Under the pieces are notes generated by a model that was not told where the DNA came from, made no database searches, and saw only the letters and a list, made by a program, of their open reading frames with translations. A program made the translations under genes and the position numbers. Positions 1 to 8,294 of a DNA stretch of 64,000 nucleotides are shown here, piece after piece. This DNA comes from AP-15 sp963796155 (GTDB lineage Bacteria; Pseudomonadota; Alphaproteobacteria; ATCC43930; CGMCC-115725), in the NCBI GenBank assembly GCA_963796155.1, contig CAWCKT010000008.1:136526-200525 (forward strand). The letters are read 5' to 3'. Every line of letters begins with the position of its first letter. Position 1 is the stretch's first letter.

Positions 1-265
1 CGCAGTCTTTGCCGCCCAGGAAAAAGGTTTGACGTGGCTCCCGCTTCAGATACGGGATCAGCCCAGCGCGAAGAAACGAGGATTTGCCCGACCCGCTCGA
101 CCCCTGGAGAAGCAAGATCTTGACGCCGAATCCGAGGAGAATGTCCGCACATTCCCGAACATCCTTATCGCGCTCGCAGAATAGGCGGGTGTCCGCCTCC
201 CGATAGAAGTCGAGCCCTCGGTACGGATGCTTCGGCCAGTCGATTACGCCCGGAATCGTATCCAT
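1..265 (-). CDS. nSTAND-type P-loop NTPase, N-terminal part (cut by window edge)
   Basis: The 88 visible codons start at ATG 263-265 and run off the left edge. The N-terminus reads MDTIPGVIDWPKHPYRGLDF and is followed by a Walker A loop GSSGSGKSS at residues 55-63, then a RAGLIPYL helix. This 'Y.GL..F...D..LF.GRD' type entry is typical of nSTAND1-like NTPases that sit in bacterial conflict and signalling proteins. The gene starts 3 nt after the stop of the CHAT protease gene on the same strand, so the two are almost certainly one operon: NTPase as sensor or switch, protease as effector. The Walker B, helical and sensor regions lie outside the window, so the full architecture is unknown. Confidence 0.75.
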   Translation of the reverse strand, partial: MDTIPGVIDWPKHPYRGLDFYREADTRLFCERDKDVRECADILLGFGVKILLLQGSSGSGKSSFLRAGLIPYLKREPRQTFFLGGKDC

Positions 266-268
266 GGC

Positions 269-1387
269 TCAGGCTGCCTTCAGTTGGTCGAGCGGCCGCT
301 GTAATCGGAAATCCCGTTCGGCATAGCAGGTGTAGAAAAGGTTCAGCGGAAACAGCTCTTCCGCGCTCTGCATCTCGTCGAGCGCTTCGCCGAGTGGGAG
401 CCCGTTGGCGCAAAGCTCCCACATCAGGCGCGTGCCGCAGCGCAGTGCATGAATATTGAGAATCTCTGCCTCGGTGCCGATCAACCCGCAAAAGCCGCGT
501 TGGGCGGCAGAGGACAACAGCGATCTTCCTTCGCCGCCCGCTGCCGAGAGGCAGCAGTTCAGGATCAGCAACACGACGTGATCATCATCGCGATCCTTGT
601 GCAGCATCCGGCCGAAAGTCTTGCAATCGATCTTCGAGTCGGCGAGTTCGAGCCAGTCTCCATCCGAATGGGCCAGCACGAAGACGATGCTGTTCGTGTC
701 ACGAATGTCGGTGCAGGCGCGCTTTGCCGCGTCCCAATCATAATACTCTTTTACCGGGAGCAGGGTCAGTTTTCGCAACTTTGCAAAATCACCGCCAAGA
801 TAGCGCTGAGCGTCTTCGACTTCGGTACGGTGCAGCGCGTAGAGCGTCTTGAACGATTGGGGATCGACGTTTAGGCAGTCGTGCTCGCAGCCGCTTCCTG
901 CCACCAACATCGTGATCTTGAAGCGATCCAGCCAGAACCCGGCAAAGTCCGCCCGTGAAGGCTTTCCGGTGATGGATGCGACGTCGCCTTCGAATACGAA
1001 CCCGAGCGGCAGGCTCACCTCGTCGTCCGAGCAATAAACTCGCAGCTCTACCCCTGAAGCGAGGCTGCCAAGCAGCTGCAAGAGACGCTGCGCCTGCGGC
1101 TCGTCCTCGTCGAGCAACGTGTTGTGCAAGGCCTGACCCCGCTGTCGAAGCTCCTTGATGACATCAGCGTAACGTCACCAGTTGGGATCCTTCTCCTCCT
1201 CCAGATTCTGGTTGGTGCGGATGTAAGCGTTAAGCGCGCTCAACGCGGAACGAACTTCACGGCTGCGATCGCGCAACAGCACACTGGGCAATTTCAGCGG
1301 CTTCGAGAATGGCCCATGGTCTTTGCACCACATTACCTTGATCTCGCTGCCGTTGGGGTCGAGCATGAGCTCCAACTGAGAGGGCAT
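269..1387 (-). pseudogene. CHAT-domain (caspase-like) protease with in-frame TGA
   Basis: A single reading frame runs from ATG 1385-1387 to TGA 269-271 (about 372 codons) but is interrupted by TGA at 1175-1177 after residue 70. Codons after the stop (R-Y-A-D-V-I-K-E-L-R-Q-R-G) look genuinely coding, so the stop seems to be a point mutation (CGA or GGA to TGA), a sequencing error, or a recoded codon. Downstream the CHAT core is complete: catalytic His in VLAHSDG and catalytic Cys in ILNCCLSA, H154 and C192/C193 counted from the in-frame TTG at 1127-1129. Restart at that TTG would give a 286-residue protein retaining the protease. The adjacent nSTAND gene suggests a caspase-like cell-suicide or signalling pair. 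Basis: catalytic motifs seen; CHAT role from family knowledge. Confidence 0.75.
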
Positions 1388-1876
1388 GGCGCCTCGCTGC
1401 CGTGCAATCTTGGTTAATAAGGTTAAGATGGTTCATGGCAGCAGCCCTGCGGTGTGAGCCGGTTCACACTTTAAAAAAAAGCTCCGGGCACGCTCTTGCC
1501 GGTGGCAGGCCGCCACAAATTCGTTGAACGGGGGCTGAGACTCGCCTCGCGATCGGGCGCGACAATCCCCGGGCCCCCGTTGCTTAGCCTTGACAAGATT
1601 GGGTGTGCACTAATCTACCGACCGGAGATGACTGGCGCCGAAGCTCCTCGCGAATGCCGCGAAAGCAGATTGTCCGGCGCGCGAATGGCGAAGCGGTTTC
1701 GATCGTTGATGGGACTGGAAGCGCTACGTCTCGCGGGGGCTCATGTCGAATCACGTGCGAGCGTCGTGCAGCAGGAGGCGCCCGACTGTGGATCGACGCA
1801 AGAAATCTTGCCGCCGATGCGTACAAGGTCTACCTGAAGGCTTTCTCGATCATTGAACCAATAGGTTCGTGGCATC
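1388..1876. other. 489-nt divergent intergenic region
   Basis: This stretch separates the minus-strand CHAT/nSTAND operon from the plus-strand patatin gene. It should hold both promoters. It contains an 18-bp near-perfect palindrome at 1452-1469 followed by an A-run. Short open frames here (for example around 1496-1938) overlap each other on both strands and show no recognisable family, so I do not call a gene. Confidence 0.5.
1452..1469. promoter_or_regulatory. 18-bp palindrome, candidate operator
   Basis: GTGTGAGCCGGTTCACAC is an inverted repeat whose 9-nt arms match at 8 of 9 positions. It lies about 65-80 bp upstream of the ATG of the CHAT gene and is followed by a T3A8 run. Its size and symmetry fit a dimeric repressor site (GntR/TetR type) better than a terminator, since the run that follows is A on this strand. 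No regulator gene is next to it. Confidence 0.4.
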
Positions 1877-3049
1877 ATGTCGGGGCGCCGCCCCTCCCAC
1901 CGGAAAACGCATGTCGTGACCCAGCGGCCGCCCTTTGAGCGCATCGCGTTGATCCTCCAAGGCGGCGGCGCCCTCGGCGCCTACCAGGCAGGCGTCTACC
2001 AGGCGCTGGCGGAAGCGAACCTCGATCCGGATTGGGTCGCCGGCATTTCAATCGGCGCCATCAACGCGGCCCTGATCGCCGGCAATTCACCGGAAAAGCG
2101 CATCGAAAGGTTGCGTGAGTTCTGGGAAACCGTCAGCGCGCCGCCGTTCGGGGTGCCTTACATCGCGGCGTTGGAAGCCAGTGACGAGTTCACCCACAGT
2201 GTCGTCAATCAGATGCGCTCATGGAGCGCGCTCGTCGGCGGCGCCCCGGGATTTTTTCAACCACGCGTGCCGCCGCCGTTCCTCTATCCGAACGGGGCGC
2301 CCGAGGCCCTCAGCTATTACGACGTCGCACCGTTGCGAGGGACGCTCGAGCGGTTGGTGGATTTCGATGTGATCAACGCGGGAGCGATGCGCTTCAGTGT
2401 CGGCGCCGTCAATATCCGGACTGGGAATTTCGTCTATTTCGACAGCACCACCCACGAGATCCGTCCGGAGCACGTGATGGCCAGCGGTTCCCTGCCGCCC
2501 GGCTTCCCGCCTACCGAGATCGAAGGTGAGCACTACTGGGATGGCGGGCTCGTATCCAATACGCCGCTCGAATGGGTGCTCGACAGCCGACCTGGTCGCG
2601 ACACGATCGCGTTTCAAATCGATCTCTGGAGCGCGCGCGGCGAGCTTCCGCGCAATCTGATCGAAGCTGACACACGCCAAAAGGAAATCCGCTACTCCAG
2701 CCGAACTCGGCTGGCGACCAATCAGTTCAAGAAGAAGCAGATCCTCCGCCGCGCCGCTGCCCAACTACTAGCCAAGATCCCCAAGGAACTACGGCAAACG
2801 CCGGAGGCAGAAATGCTGGCGTTGGAAGCGGACGAGAAGGTCTACAATCTGATTCAGCTGATCTATCACGCCAAGAACTACGAGGGAAATACCAAGGATT
2901 ATGAGTTCTCGCGCCGAACGATGGAGGAGCACTGGAGATCCGGCCACAACGACGCCGTTCGCACCTTGCGCCACCCGGAGGTGCTGCGGCGCCCGCAAGG
3001 GTTGGACGGCGTTTTCACCTTCGATCTCGCGGTCGACGGCCGCGAATAG
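1877..3049 (+). CDS. Patatin-like phospholipase with DUF3734
   Basis: The 390-residue protein carries the patatin fold signatures: glycine-rich oxyanion loop GGGALGAYQ near residue 29, nucleophile elbow GISIG with Ser58, and the dyad aspartate in YWDGGLVSNTP. The C-terminal third (from about FQIDLWSARGEL to HPEVLRRPQGLDG) matches the DUF3734 extension of long alphaproteobacterial patatins. A lipid-acyl hydrolase role is expected. ATG at 1877 is used; GTG at 1916 is an in-frame alternative that would drop a basic N-terminal tail. It is followed 14 nt later by an acetoacetate decarboxylase remnant and then 3-hydroxybutyrate dehydrogenase, an arrangement seen in other Rhizobiales and linked by inference to lipid/PHB granule turnover. 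Confidence 0.9.
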   Translation: MSGRRPSHRKTHVVTQRPPFERIALILQGGGALGAYQAGVYQALAEANLDPDWVAGISIGAINAALIAGNSPEKRIERLREFWETVSAPPFGVPYIAALEASDEFTHSVVNQMRSWSALVGGAPGFFQPRVPPPFLYPNGAPEALSYYDVAPLRGTLERLVDFDVINAGAMRFSVGAVNIRTGNFVYFDSTTHEIRPEHVMASGSLPPGFPPTEIEGEHYWDGGLVSNTPLEWVLDSRPGRDTIAFQIDLWSARGELPRNLIEADTRQKEIRYSSRTRLATNQFKKKQILRRAAAQLLAKIPKELRQTPEAEMLALEADEKVYNLIQLIYHAKNYEGNTKDYEFSRRTMEEHWRSGHNDAVRTLRHPEVLRRPQGLDGVFTFDLAVDGRE

Positions 3050-3063
3050 AGGAGATCCGACCG

Positions 3064-3402
3064 ATGAGGCTCGCCGAGGTGCGCCGGAACGCGTTCGCCA
3101 TGCCGCTCCACGATCCGGCCTATCCGCCGGGTCCCTATAAATTCTCCAACCGCGAGTTTGTCGTCGTTACCTACTGCACCGATCCCGACAGGTTGCGCGA
3201 GGTGGTGCCCGAGCCTTTGGAAGTCGCCGGCGACAGTGTCGCTTACGAATTCATCCGTATGCCCAATTCGACGGGCTTCGGCGACTACACCGAAACGGGC
3301 CAGGTGATCCCGGTGCGCGAGGTGGTCTCGGCGATTCAATACATCACCGACCAGACGCTCGGTCTCGGCGAGGTGGTGTTCGACTATCTGAAAGACGCAT
3401 GA
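3064..3402 (+). pseudogene. Acetoacetate decarboxylase with internal in-frame deletion
   Basis: The 112-residue product joins the two ends of an acetoacetate decarboxylase. Residues 1-82 (PAYPPGPYKF, VVPEPLEV, YEFIRMPNSTGFGDYTE, GQVIPVR) match the family N-terminus, and it then jumps directly to the C-terminus VVSAIQYITDQTLGLGEVV. Roughly 130 residues are missing in frame, including the GFPKK segment that carries the Schiff-base lysine. The family is normally about 245-250 residues, so this copy cannot decarboxylate acetoacetate by the known mechanism. It sits between patatin and bdhA with short spacers and keeps reading frame, start and stop. I call it a remnant; a short assembly deletion is the alternative. 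Confidence 0.85.
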
Positions 3403-3415
3403 GAGGAACTGTGAA

Positions 3416-4198
3416 ATGCCCCGCTTTTCCGACAAGGTCGCGATCATCACGGGTGCCGCCAGCGGCATCGGCAAGGAAATCGCGCTGCGCTTCGCGGCCG
3501 AAGGCGGCACCGCTGTCATCGCCGATCTCAATTTCGACGCCGCGGACGCCACCGCGCGCGAGATCAGAGCAAAGGGATCGGACGCTCTTGCGGTCGCGAT
3601 GAACGTGGCCGACGAGGCGGAAGTCGAAAAGGGCGTCGCCGGCACGATGGCGAAATACGGCCGGGTCGATGTGCTTGTCAGCAACGCCGGAATTCAGATC
3701 GTCAAGCCTGTTGTCGACTTTCCTCTTGCCGACTGGAAGAGGCTGCTGGCGATCCACCTCGACGGCGCCTTCTTGACCACCAAGGCCTGTCTAAAGCACA
3801 TGTACAAAGCTCGAGCCGGCAGCATCGTCTACACGGGCTCGGTGCACTCCAAGGAAGCCTCGGTGCTGAAGGCCCCGTATGTCACCGCCAAGCACGGGCT
3901 GCTGGGGCTGTGTCGAGTCATCGCCAAGGAAGGCGCCCAGTACAATGTGCGCGCCAATGTGGTCTGTCCGGGGTTTGTGCGCACCCCGCTGGTGGACAAG
4001 CAGATCCCCGAGCAGGCCAAGGAGCTCGGCATCAGCGAGGAGGACGTGATCAAACACGTGATGTTGAAGGACACGGTCGACGGCGAATTCACCACAACCG
4101 AGGACGTCGCCGAGGCAGTGCTGTTCTTCGCCGGGTTCAAGACCAACGCATTAACCGGCCAGTCGCTCGTCGTCAGCCACGGCTGGTTCATGGAGTAG
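3416..4198 (+). CDS. bdhA: D-3-hydroxybutyrate dehydrogenase
   Basis: This 260-residue short-chain dehydrogenase has the NAD-binding TGAASGIG at residues 12-19, VSNAGIQ, catalytic Ser in YTGSVHS and the YVTAKHG Tyr/Lys pair. The sequence VHSKEASVLKAPYVTAKHG and the LVDKQIPEQAKE loop are characteristic of BdhA, which interconverts 3-hydroxybutyrate and acetoacetate in PHB/ketone-body use. It is preceded 13 nt upstream by the acetoacetate decarboxylase remnant, with a purine-rich GAGAGGAA just before the ATG. The C-terminus SHGWFME is also typical of the family. Confidence 0.9.
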   Translation: MPRFSDKVAIITGAASGIGKEIALRFAAEGGTAVIADLNFDAADATAREIRAKGSDALAVAMNVADEAEVEKGVAGTMAKYGRVDVLVSNAGIQIVKPVVDFPLADWKRLLAIHLDGAFLTTKACLKHMYKARAGSIVYTGSVHSKEASVLKAPYVTAKHGLLGLCRVIAKEGAQYNVRANVVCPGFVRTPLVDKQIPEQAKELGISEEDVIKHVMLKDTVDGEFTTTEDVAEAVLFFAGFKTNALTGQSLVVSHGWFME

Positions 4199-4472
4199 AG
4201 GGCATGCTCGCTCCATGGCTGAGAGTTGCGCTGGAGCAAAACGCATGAGCATCGCGACGACCTCTCCCGACGCCCGCCGATCGCTGTCGCTCGTGCCGCC
4301 CGCATCTGCGGTTATCTGGCGGCGCGGCGCGCCGCAGCTAGCTCGCCGGGCGGCTGCCCGCTTGGGCTCCGCCATGAATGGACAGCGGCGAGGTTCACCG
4401 TTAGGATGCAACCGAGGGATGCCGGCACGAGTCCACGGCCGCATCCCGGACAGAGCAGAATGGGGCGCGCAG

Positions 4473-5249
4473 GTGTCCGACTTCGAGGAACGTCTTCTTG
4501 GCTTGGACGCCAAGCTCGATGCGGTCCAAAAGCTCCTCAGGGCCGTCGTGGCCGCGATCGGACGGACCCGGGCTGCGGTCAAGGTCGGGCGGGTGGCGGA
4601 CATCGGTCGGGGGCTGGGCGTCGTTTCGCAACGCTTGGACGAAGCGAACGCTGCGGCTGGTGCCCTGGCGAGCGGTTGGACCTTCGACACATCGGCTTAT
4701 TTGGCGGACGGCCGTTTTTCGGATGACCTGAAAAAAGCTGCCGCCGAAAAAGGCCTCGCGCTCTTCGAGAGCGACGGTCGCATCTATTGCTTCCCGTTGT
4801 TGTTGCGGGTCGATGCCAAAGAGAGTGCCGTCAAGATCGGCAGGACGCTGGAACGCCGGATTCGACCCCGTGAGCTCGTCGGTTTGCTGGCCCGCGCGCA
4901 GAAGCGCCCGCAACGCCTGCGAGAGCTCCAGTTTCTCGAACTGTTGTATCGCGCTTGGCGGCGTTTGGTCGGCGCAACGTGGCAAGGAACAGGAAGCGGG
5001 CCAGTCGCCGGACTGGCTGATATCCATGAAATGTTGACCTTGCTGCCCGGGACCGACTACCCGATCGAAGAGTTTGCCCGCGATCTTCTGCTTCTCGACC
5101 GCAGGCCGGATTTTAGAACCCGCGACGGCTGCCGCTTCGAGTTTCCTGCTTCCACACTCAGTCGGGGGAGAATGAGGCGCGTCGTGGCGTATGACGAGCG
5201 CGGCCAAGAGCGCGCGTATATCGGCATCAGGTTCGTCAAAGAGGGATGA
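4473..5249 (+). CDS. Unknown protein, first gene of ATPase operon
   Basis: The likely product is 258 residues from GTG 4473 (VSDFEERLLGLDAKLDAVQK), with GGGG about 8 nt upstream. The frame is open to 4215, so a longer N-terminus is possible, but that stretch is Arg/Ala-rich and unlike a folded domain. Residues 1-60 are a predicted coiled coil; the rest is a mixed alpha/beta protein with R-rich helices and no motif I recognise. It ends 1 nt before the next ATG, so it is translated with two DUF2791-like proteins. By position it corresponds to the accessory (TerB-like or structural) protein of such ATPase systems, but I see no clear TerB signature. Function unknown. Confidence 0.6.
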   Translation: MSDFEERLLGLDAKLDAVQKLLRAVVAAIGRTRAAVKVGRVADIGRGLGVVSQRLDEANAAAGALASGWTFDTSAYLADGRFSDDLKKAAAEKGLALFESDGRIYCFPLLLRVDAKESAVKIGRTLERRIRPRELVGLLARAQKRPQRLRELQFLELLYRAWRRLVGATWQGTGSGPVAGLADIHEMLTLLPGTDYPIEEFARDLLLLDRRPDFRTRDGCRFEFPASTLSRGRMRRVVAYDERGQERAYIGIRFVKEG

Positions 5250-5250
5250 G

Positions 5251-6237
5251 ATGGCGGTCGCCGCCCACGAATGGCTCGAGCTGATCGAGCGCGAATATCT
5301 CACCGACTTTATTACCGCGGGCGGCGGTGCGGTGAAGTTCGTCGTCGGCGACGCTCACCAGCTGGAGGTCGTAGCGCGCGCACTGGACCAGCTGGCAGAG
5401 CGCGACGGGCTCGCCCATGTGACGATCGACGCGGCGGCGACAAGGCTGCACATGATCCAAGACGTCTTTTTCGCGATCGCGCGATCGCTCGATTGGAACT
5501 CGATGGCGCAGTACTTCGTCGAGCGGCTGTTCCGCGACAAGGGCTACGAGTGGCCGCGAGCGGGCGAAGCGGCGCCGGCTCAGGATGTGGCGGAACGCAA
5601 TCGCCTCGACGTAACGTTGCTGCGGCGGGATTTCCGCCAATGGCTCACTGCCGAGGTCATGCGGGACACCGAGATGGCGCAGGATTTTCGCCTGGCGATC
5701 ACGCAGCTTTGCCTGCGTCGGTTGGAACCGGAGGATCCGCAGCCGGGCATCACCGATCCCATCATGCAGTGGCTGACCGGCGAATTGCGCCGCATCGGAA
5801 CACTCAAGCAGACCTTCATCACCACCAGGATCACCCGCCAGAACGGCCGTGCAATGCTGCGCTCGCTGTGCCGATGGCTGAGACTGTGCGGCCGGCGGGG
5901 CCTCTGCGCGTCCCTCGACACCCGCCAGCTCGGCAGGACCGGCGCGGCTGTAGGCGATGGCCTCCGCTACAGCCCGGCGGCGGTCTTGGACGCCTTTGAG
6001 GTGCTGCGACAGCTGATCGACGACAGCGAGCATTTTGCCGGCCTCCTGCTCGTGGTGCTGGCCGATGAGGCGCTGATCGGCGATGACGCGAAACGATCGC
6101 TCGACGCCTATTTGGCCCTGAAGACGCGGATTTGGAGCGACGTGCGGCCCGAGGGTCGGGACAACCCTCTGGCGCCACTCGTTATTTTCGCCGGAGGACC
6201 GATCGCCGGCGCGGTGGACATGGCGACGGTGCCGTGA
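5251..6237 (+). CDS. P-loop-less ATPase-like protein (DUF2791/BrxD relative)
   Basis: The 328-residue protein begins MAVAAHEWLELIEREYL and resembles the ATPase encoded right after it, but the Walker A position reads VKFVVGDAHQLEVV with no GK[ST]. The HMIQDVFFAIARSLDW segment and a Walker-B-like LLLVVLADEALIGDD strand are preserved. It therefore looks like a catalytically dead partner that may form a hetero-complex with the active ATPase. It starts 1 nt after the upstream gene and its stop overlaps the GTG of the downstream gene by 4 nt, a strong sign of translational coupling. Family assignment to DUF2791-like proteins is from remembered patterns and should be checked with a profile search. 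Confidence 0.6.
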   Translation: MAVAAHEWLELIEREYLTDFITAGGGAVKFVVGDAHQLEVVARALDQLAERDGLAHVTIDAAATRLHMIQDVFFAIARSLDWNSMAQYFVERLFRDKGYEWPRAGEAAPAQDVAERNRLDVTLLRRDFRQWLTAEVMRDTEMAQDFRLAITQLCLRRLEPEDPQPGITDPIMQWLTGELRRIGTLKQTFITTRITRQNGRAMLRSLCRWLRLCGRRGLCASLDTRQLGRTGAAVGDGLRYSPAAVLDAFEVLRQLIDDSEHFAGLLLVVLADEALIGDDAKRSLDAYLALKTRIWSDVRPEGRDNPLAPLVIFAGGPIAGAVDMATVP

Positions 6238-7502
6238 CAGCCGGGTCGGGAACCGGTATCTCAGCCCGGAGCGCGATCGAAGCGCTGCGCGCCGGCGTGC
6301 CCAATCGCGCCGCAATTTGCCTCCTGGAAACCGATGAGAGCGCGTTGCGCCAGGATTTCCTGGACCGGCTGCGGCTGTGCGGCGCCCAAGTGCCCGACGA
6401 GGAGCAGCCCGAAGGGATCGTCATCGCCGGAGCCTTCGGTGCCGGCAAATCGCATCAACTCGGCTATCTCGGAATATTGGCGCAGCAGGAGAATTTCATC
6501 GTCAGCCTGATCCCGATCAGCAAGGAGACACCGCTTTTCGACCCGGCACGGTTGTTCGCTGCGGCCATCCGGGCGGCGGTGGTGCCGGCTGCCATCGACG
6601 ATGCGATGACGGCTGTCATGTCGCGCCTTCACCCGAATTCCGACCGCTACGAAGCGCTCGAAGATTGGACGACCGCGGAGGTGCAGGCGGGGCGGCTGCC
6701 GCCGCTGTTTTCCGCGCTCCTGCACCTGCTCCCGCGGCGGACGACCGATCCAGACGACCATGCCCGCATGGGCCGGTTCTTTGCCGGCGGAAAGCTCAGC
6801 GTAACATTGGCCAAGAGCTGGCTTCGCGAAGCGGGCGCCACCAGGCTGTTCGATTTGAAGCCCGTCCGCGAGGCCGATCTGGCATTGCAGCGCCTGCGGT
6901 TCGCTCCCCGGCTATTTCGGGCGGCGGGCTATTCGGGATGGTGCGTCCTCCTTGACGAAGTCGAGCTGATTGCCCGCTACAGCCCGTTGCAGCGCGGCAG
7001 AAGCTACGCGGAACTGGCTCGCTGGTTGGGATCGGACAAGGAAGAATGCATCCCTGGGGTCGTTGCGGTCGCTGCCGTCACCGACGATTTTCCGGATCAG
7101 CTGTTCCACCAACGCAGCGACGATGAACGGATCCCGCCGTTGCTCGAAACGCGCGGATTGCTGCGCCAAGCCGCAATGGCGAGAAGCGGCATGGCTCGGC
7201 TCGGGCGCCGGCGGCACCGGCTGCGGGCCCCTGACGAGGCTGGGCTGCGGCGCAGTTTCGACAAGATCGCCTCCTTCTATCGCGAGGCCTATGACTGGAT
7301 GCCGCCGGAAATCGGGATCGGCGAACGACTGGCCGGCAAGTCGATGCGGCAGTATGTCAAATCCTGGATCACGACCTGGGACATCATGCGCCTTTACGGC
7401 GAGACGCCCGTCATCAGGACCGAGACGATTGCGACCGACTATACCGAGAGCAGTGAGATCGAGGAGGCTGTCGCCCGCAGTGATCAGGGTGACGCCGCAT
7501 AG
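6234..7502 (+). CDS. DUF2791/BrxD-like P-loop ATPase
   Basis: GTG 6234 overlaps the previous stop (GTGA), giving 422 residues. Near the N-terminus SARSAIEALRAGVPNRAA is a BrxD-like entry helix; Walker A is GAFGAGKSH, followed by SLIPISKETPLFDP, and Walker B is WCVLLDEVELIARYS, then the RSYAELARWLG helix and a conserved TDDF. The C-terminus MRQYVKSWITTWDIMRLYG is also typical. Relatives act in BREX (BrxD) and Shango-type anti-phage systems with a helicase. Here no helicase follows: the next gene, 77 nt downstream, is an alanyl-tRNA editing protein. So this operon is either a helicase-free variant or a remnant of a larger system. Confidence 0.75.
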   Translation: MTAGSGTGISARSAIEALRAGVPNRAAICLLETDESALRQDFLDRLRLCGAQVPDEEQPEGIVIAGAFGAGKSHQLGYLGILAQQENFIVSLIPISKETPLFDPARLFAAAIRAAVVPAAIDDAMTAVMSRLHPNSDRYEALEDWTTAEVQAGRLPPLFSALLHLLPRRTTDPDDHARMGRFFAGGKLSVTLAKSWLREAGATRLFDLKPVREADLALQRLRFAPRLFRAAGYSGWCVLLDEVELIARYSPLQRGRSYAELARWLGSDKEECIPGVVAVAAVTDDFPDQLFHQRSDDERIPPLLETRGLLRQAAMARSGMARLGRRRHRLRAPDEAGLRRSFDKIASFYREAYDWMPPEIGIGERLAGKSMRQYVKSWITTWDIMRLYGETPVIRTETIATDYTESSEIEEAVARSDQGDAA

Positions 7503-7579
7503 GCCTGGTTCTGGGATAGTCTAAGAACGCTGCTCCGGCGGAAGACCGGGACAGCGAGGATCGGAGGACCCTGAGAAAC

Positions 7580-8290
7580 ATGACGGAACTTTCCTTTCGC
7601 GATGACGCCTATCTGCGATCCTGCACTGCGCGCGTGACGGCTGCCGATGCGCGCGGCATCTGGCTGGACCGCACGGTGTTTTATCCGATGGGCGGCGGCC
7701 AGCCCGGCGACACCGGTGTGCTGCGTCTTTCGTCGGGAGAGGCGGTCGCGATCCTCGACACCGTCAAGGGCGCGCTGCCTGACGAGGTGATCCATATCCC
7801 CGCACCGGGCTCAGCGCTGCCCGAGCCGGGAGCCGAGCTCCTTGCCGAGATCGATTGGGACCGGCGCTACCGGCTGATGCGCATGCACACCTGCCTGCAC
7901 CTCTTGTGCAGCATCGTTCCGGGAGCGGTGACCGGCGGACAGGTGTCGGACGGCCGCGGGCGGCTCGACTTCGACGTCCCCGGATCGAGCCTCGACAAGG
8001 AGGCGATCGGGAGCCGGCTCAATGCGCTGATCACCGAGGGCCACTCCGTCGGGCCGCGCTGGATCACCGACGCCGAGCTCGAAGCCAAGCCCGAGCTCGT
8101 CCGCACGATGTCGGTCAAGCCGCCGAGTGGTGCCGGCCGCGTGCGGCTGATGGAAATTGTGGGGGTCGACCTGCAGCCCTGCGGCGGCACGCATGTCCGC
8201 AACACCGCCGAGATTGGTCCGATCGCGGTCGCCAAGGTCGAGAACAAGGGCAAGCAGAACCGCCGCGTGATCCTTGCCTTCGTGGAGTGA
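7580..8290 (+). CDS. Alanyl-tRNA editing protein (AlaX)
   Basis: A 236-residue free-standing editing domain homologous to the AlaRS C-terminal region. It shows the zinc/active-site set HTCLH (residues about 98-102) and CGGTH near residue 197, with the PMGGGQPGDTG entry motif. Such proteins hydrolyse Ser- or Gly-charged tRNA-Ala in trans in the cytoplasm. The first part (FRDDAYLRSCTARVTAAD...GIWLDRTVFYPMGGG) is the AlaX beta-barrel. sseA begins 4 nt after the stop, so the two are cotranscribed. The gene is complete. Confidence 0.9.
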   Translation: MTELSFRDDAYLRSCTARVTAADARGIWLDRTVFYPMGGGQPGDTGVLRLSSGEAVAILDTVKGALPDEVIHIPAPGSALPEPGAELLAEIDWDRRYRLMRMHTCLHLLCSIVPGAVTGGQVSDGRGRLDFDVPGSSLDKEAIGSRLNALITEGHSVGPRWITDAELEAKPELVRTMSVKPPSGAGRVRLMEIVGVDLQPCGGTHVRNTAEIGPIAVAKVENKGKQNRRVILAFVE

Positions 8291-8294
8291 ACCG

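Noticed and set aside
1496..1938. Plus-strand short ORFs between CHAT and patatin
   Set aside because: Overlapping frames on both strands, no ribosome site and no recognisable family.
4215..4472. N-terminal extension of the first ATPase-operon gene
   Set aside because: The frame is open, but the translation is Arg/Ala-rich and low in secondary-structure logic; a GTG with a nearby GGGG fits the domain start better.
5236..6315. 359-codon minus-strand frame over the second gene of the ATPase operon
   Set aside because: Arg/Gln-rich shadow translation with no motif; the plus-strand gene has correct spacing, coupling and fold signals.
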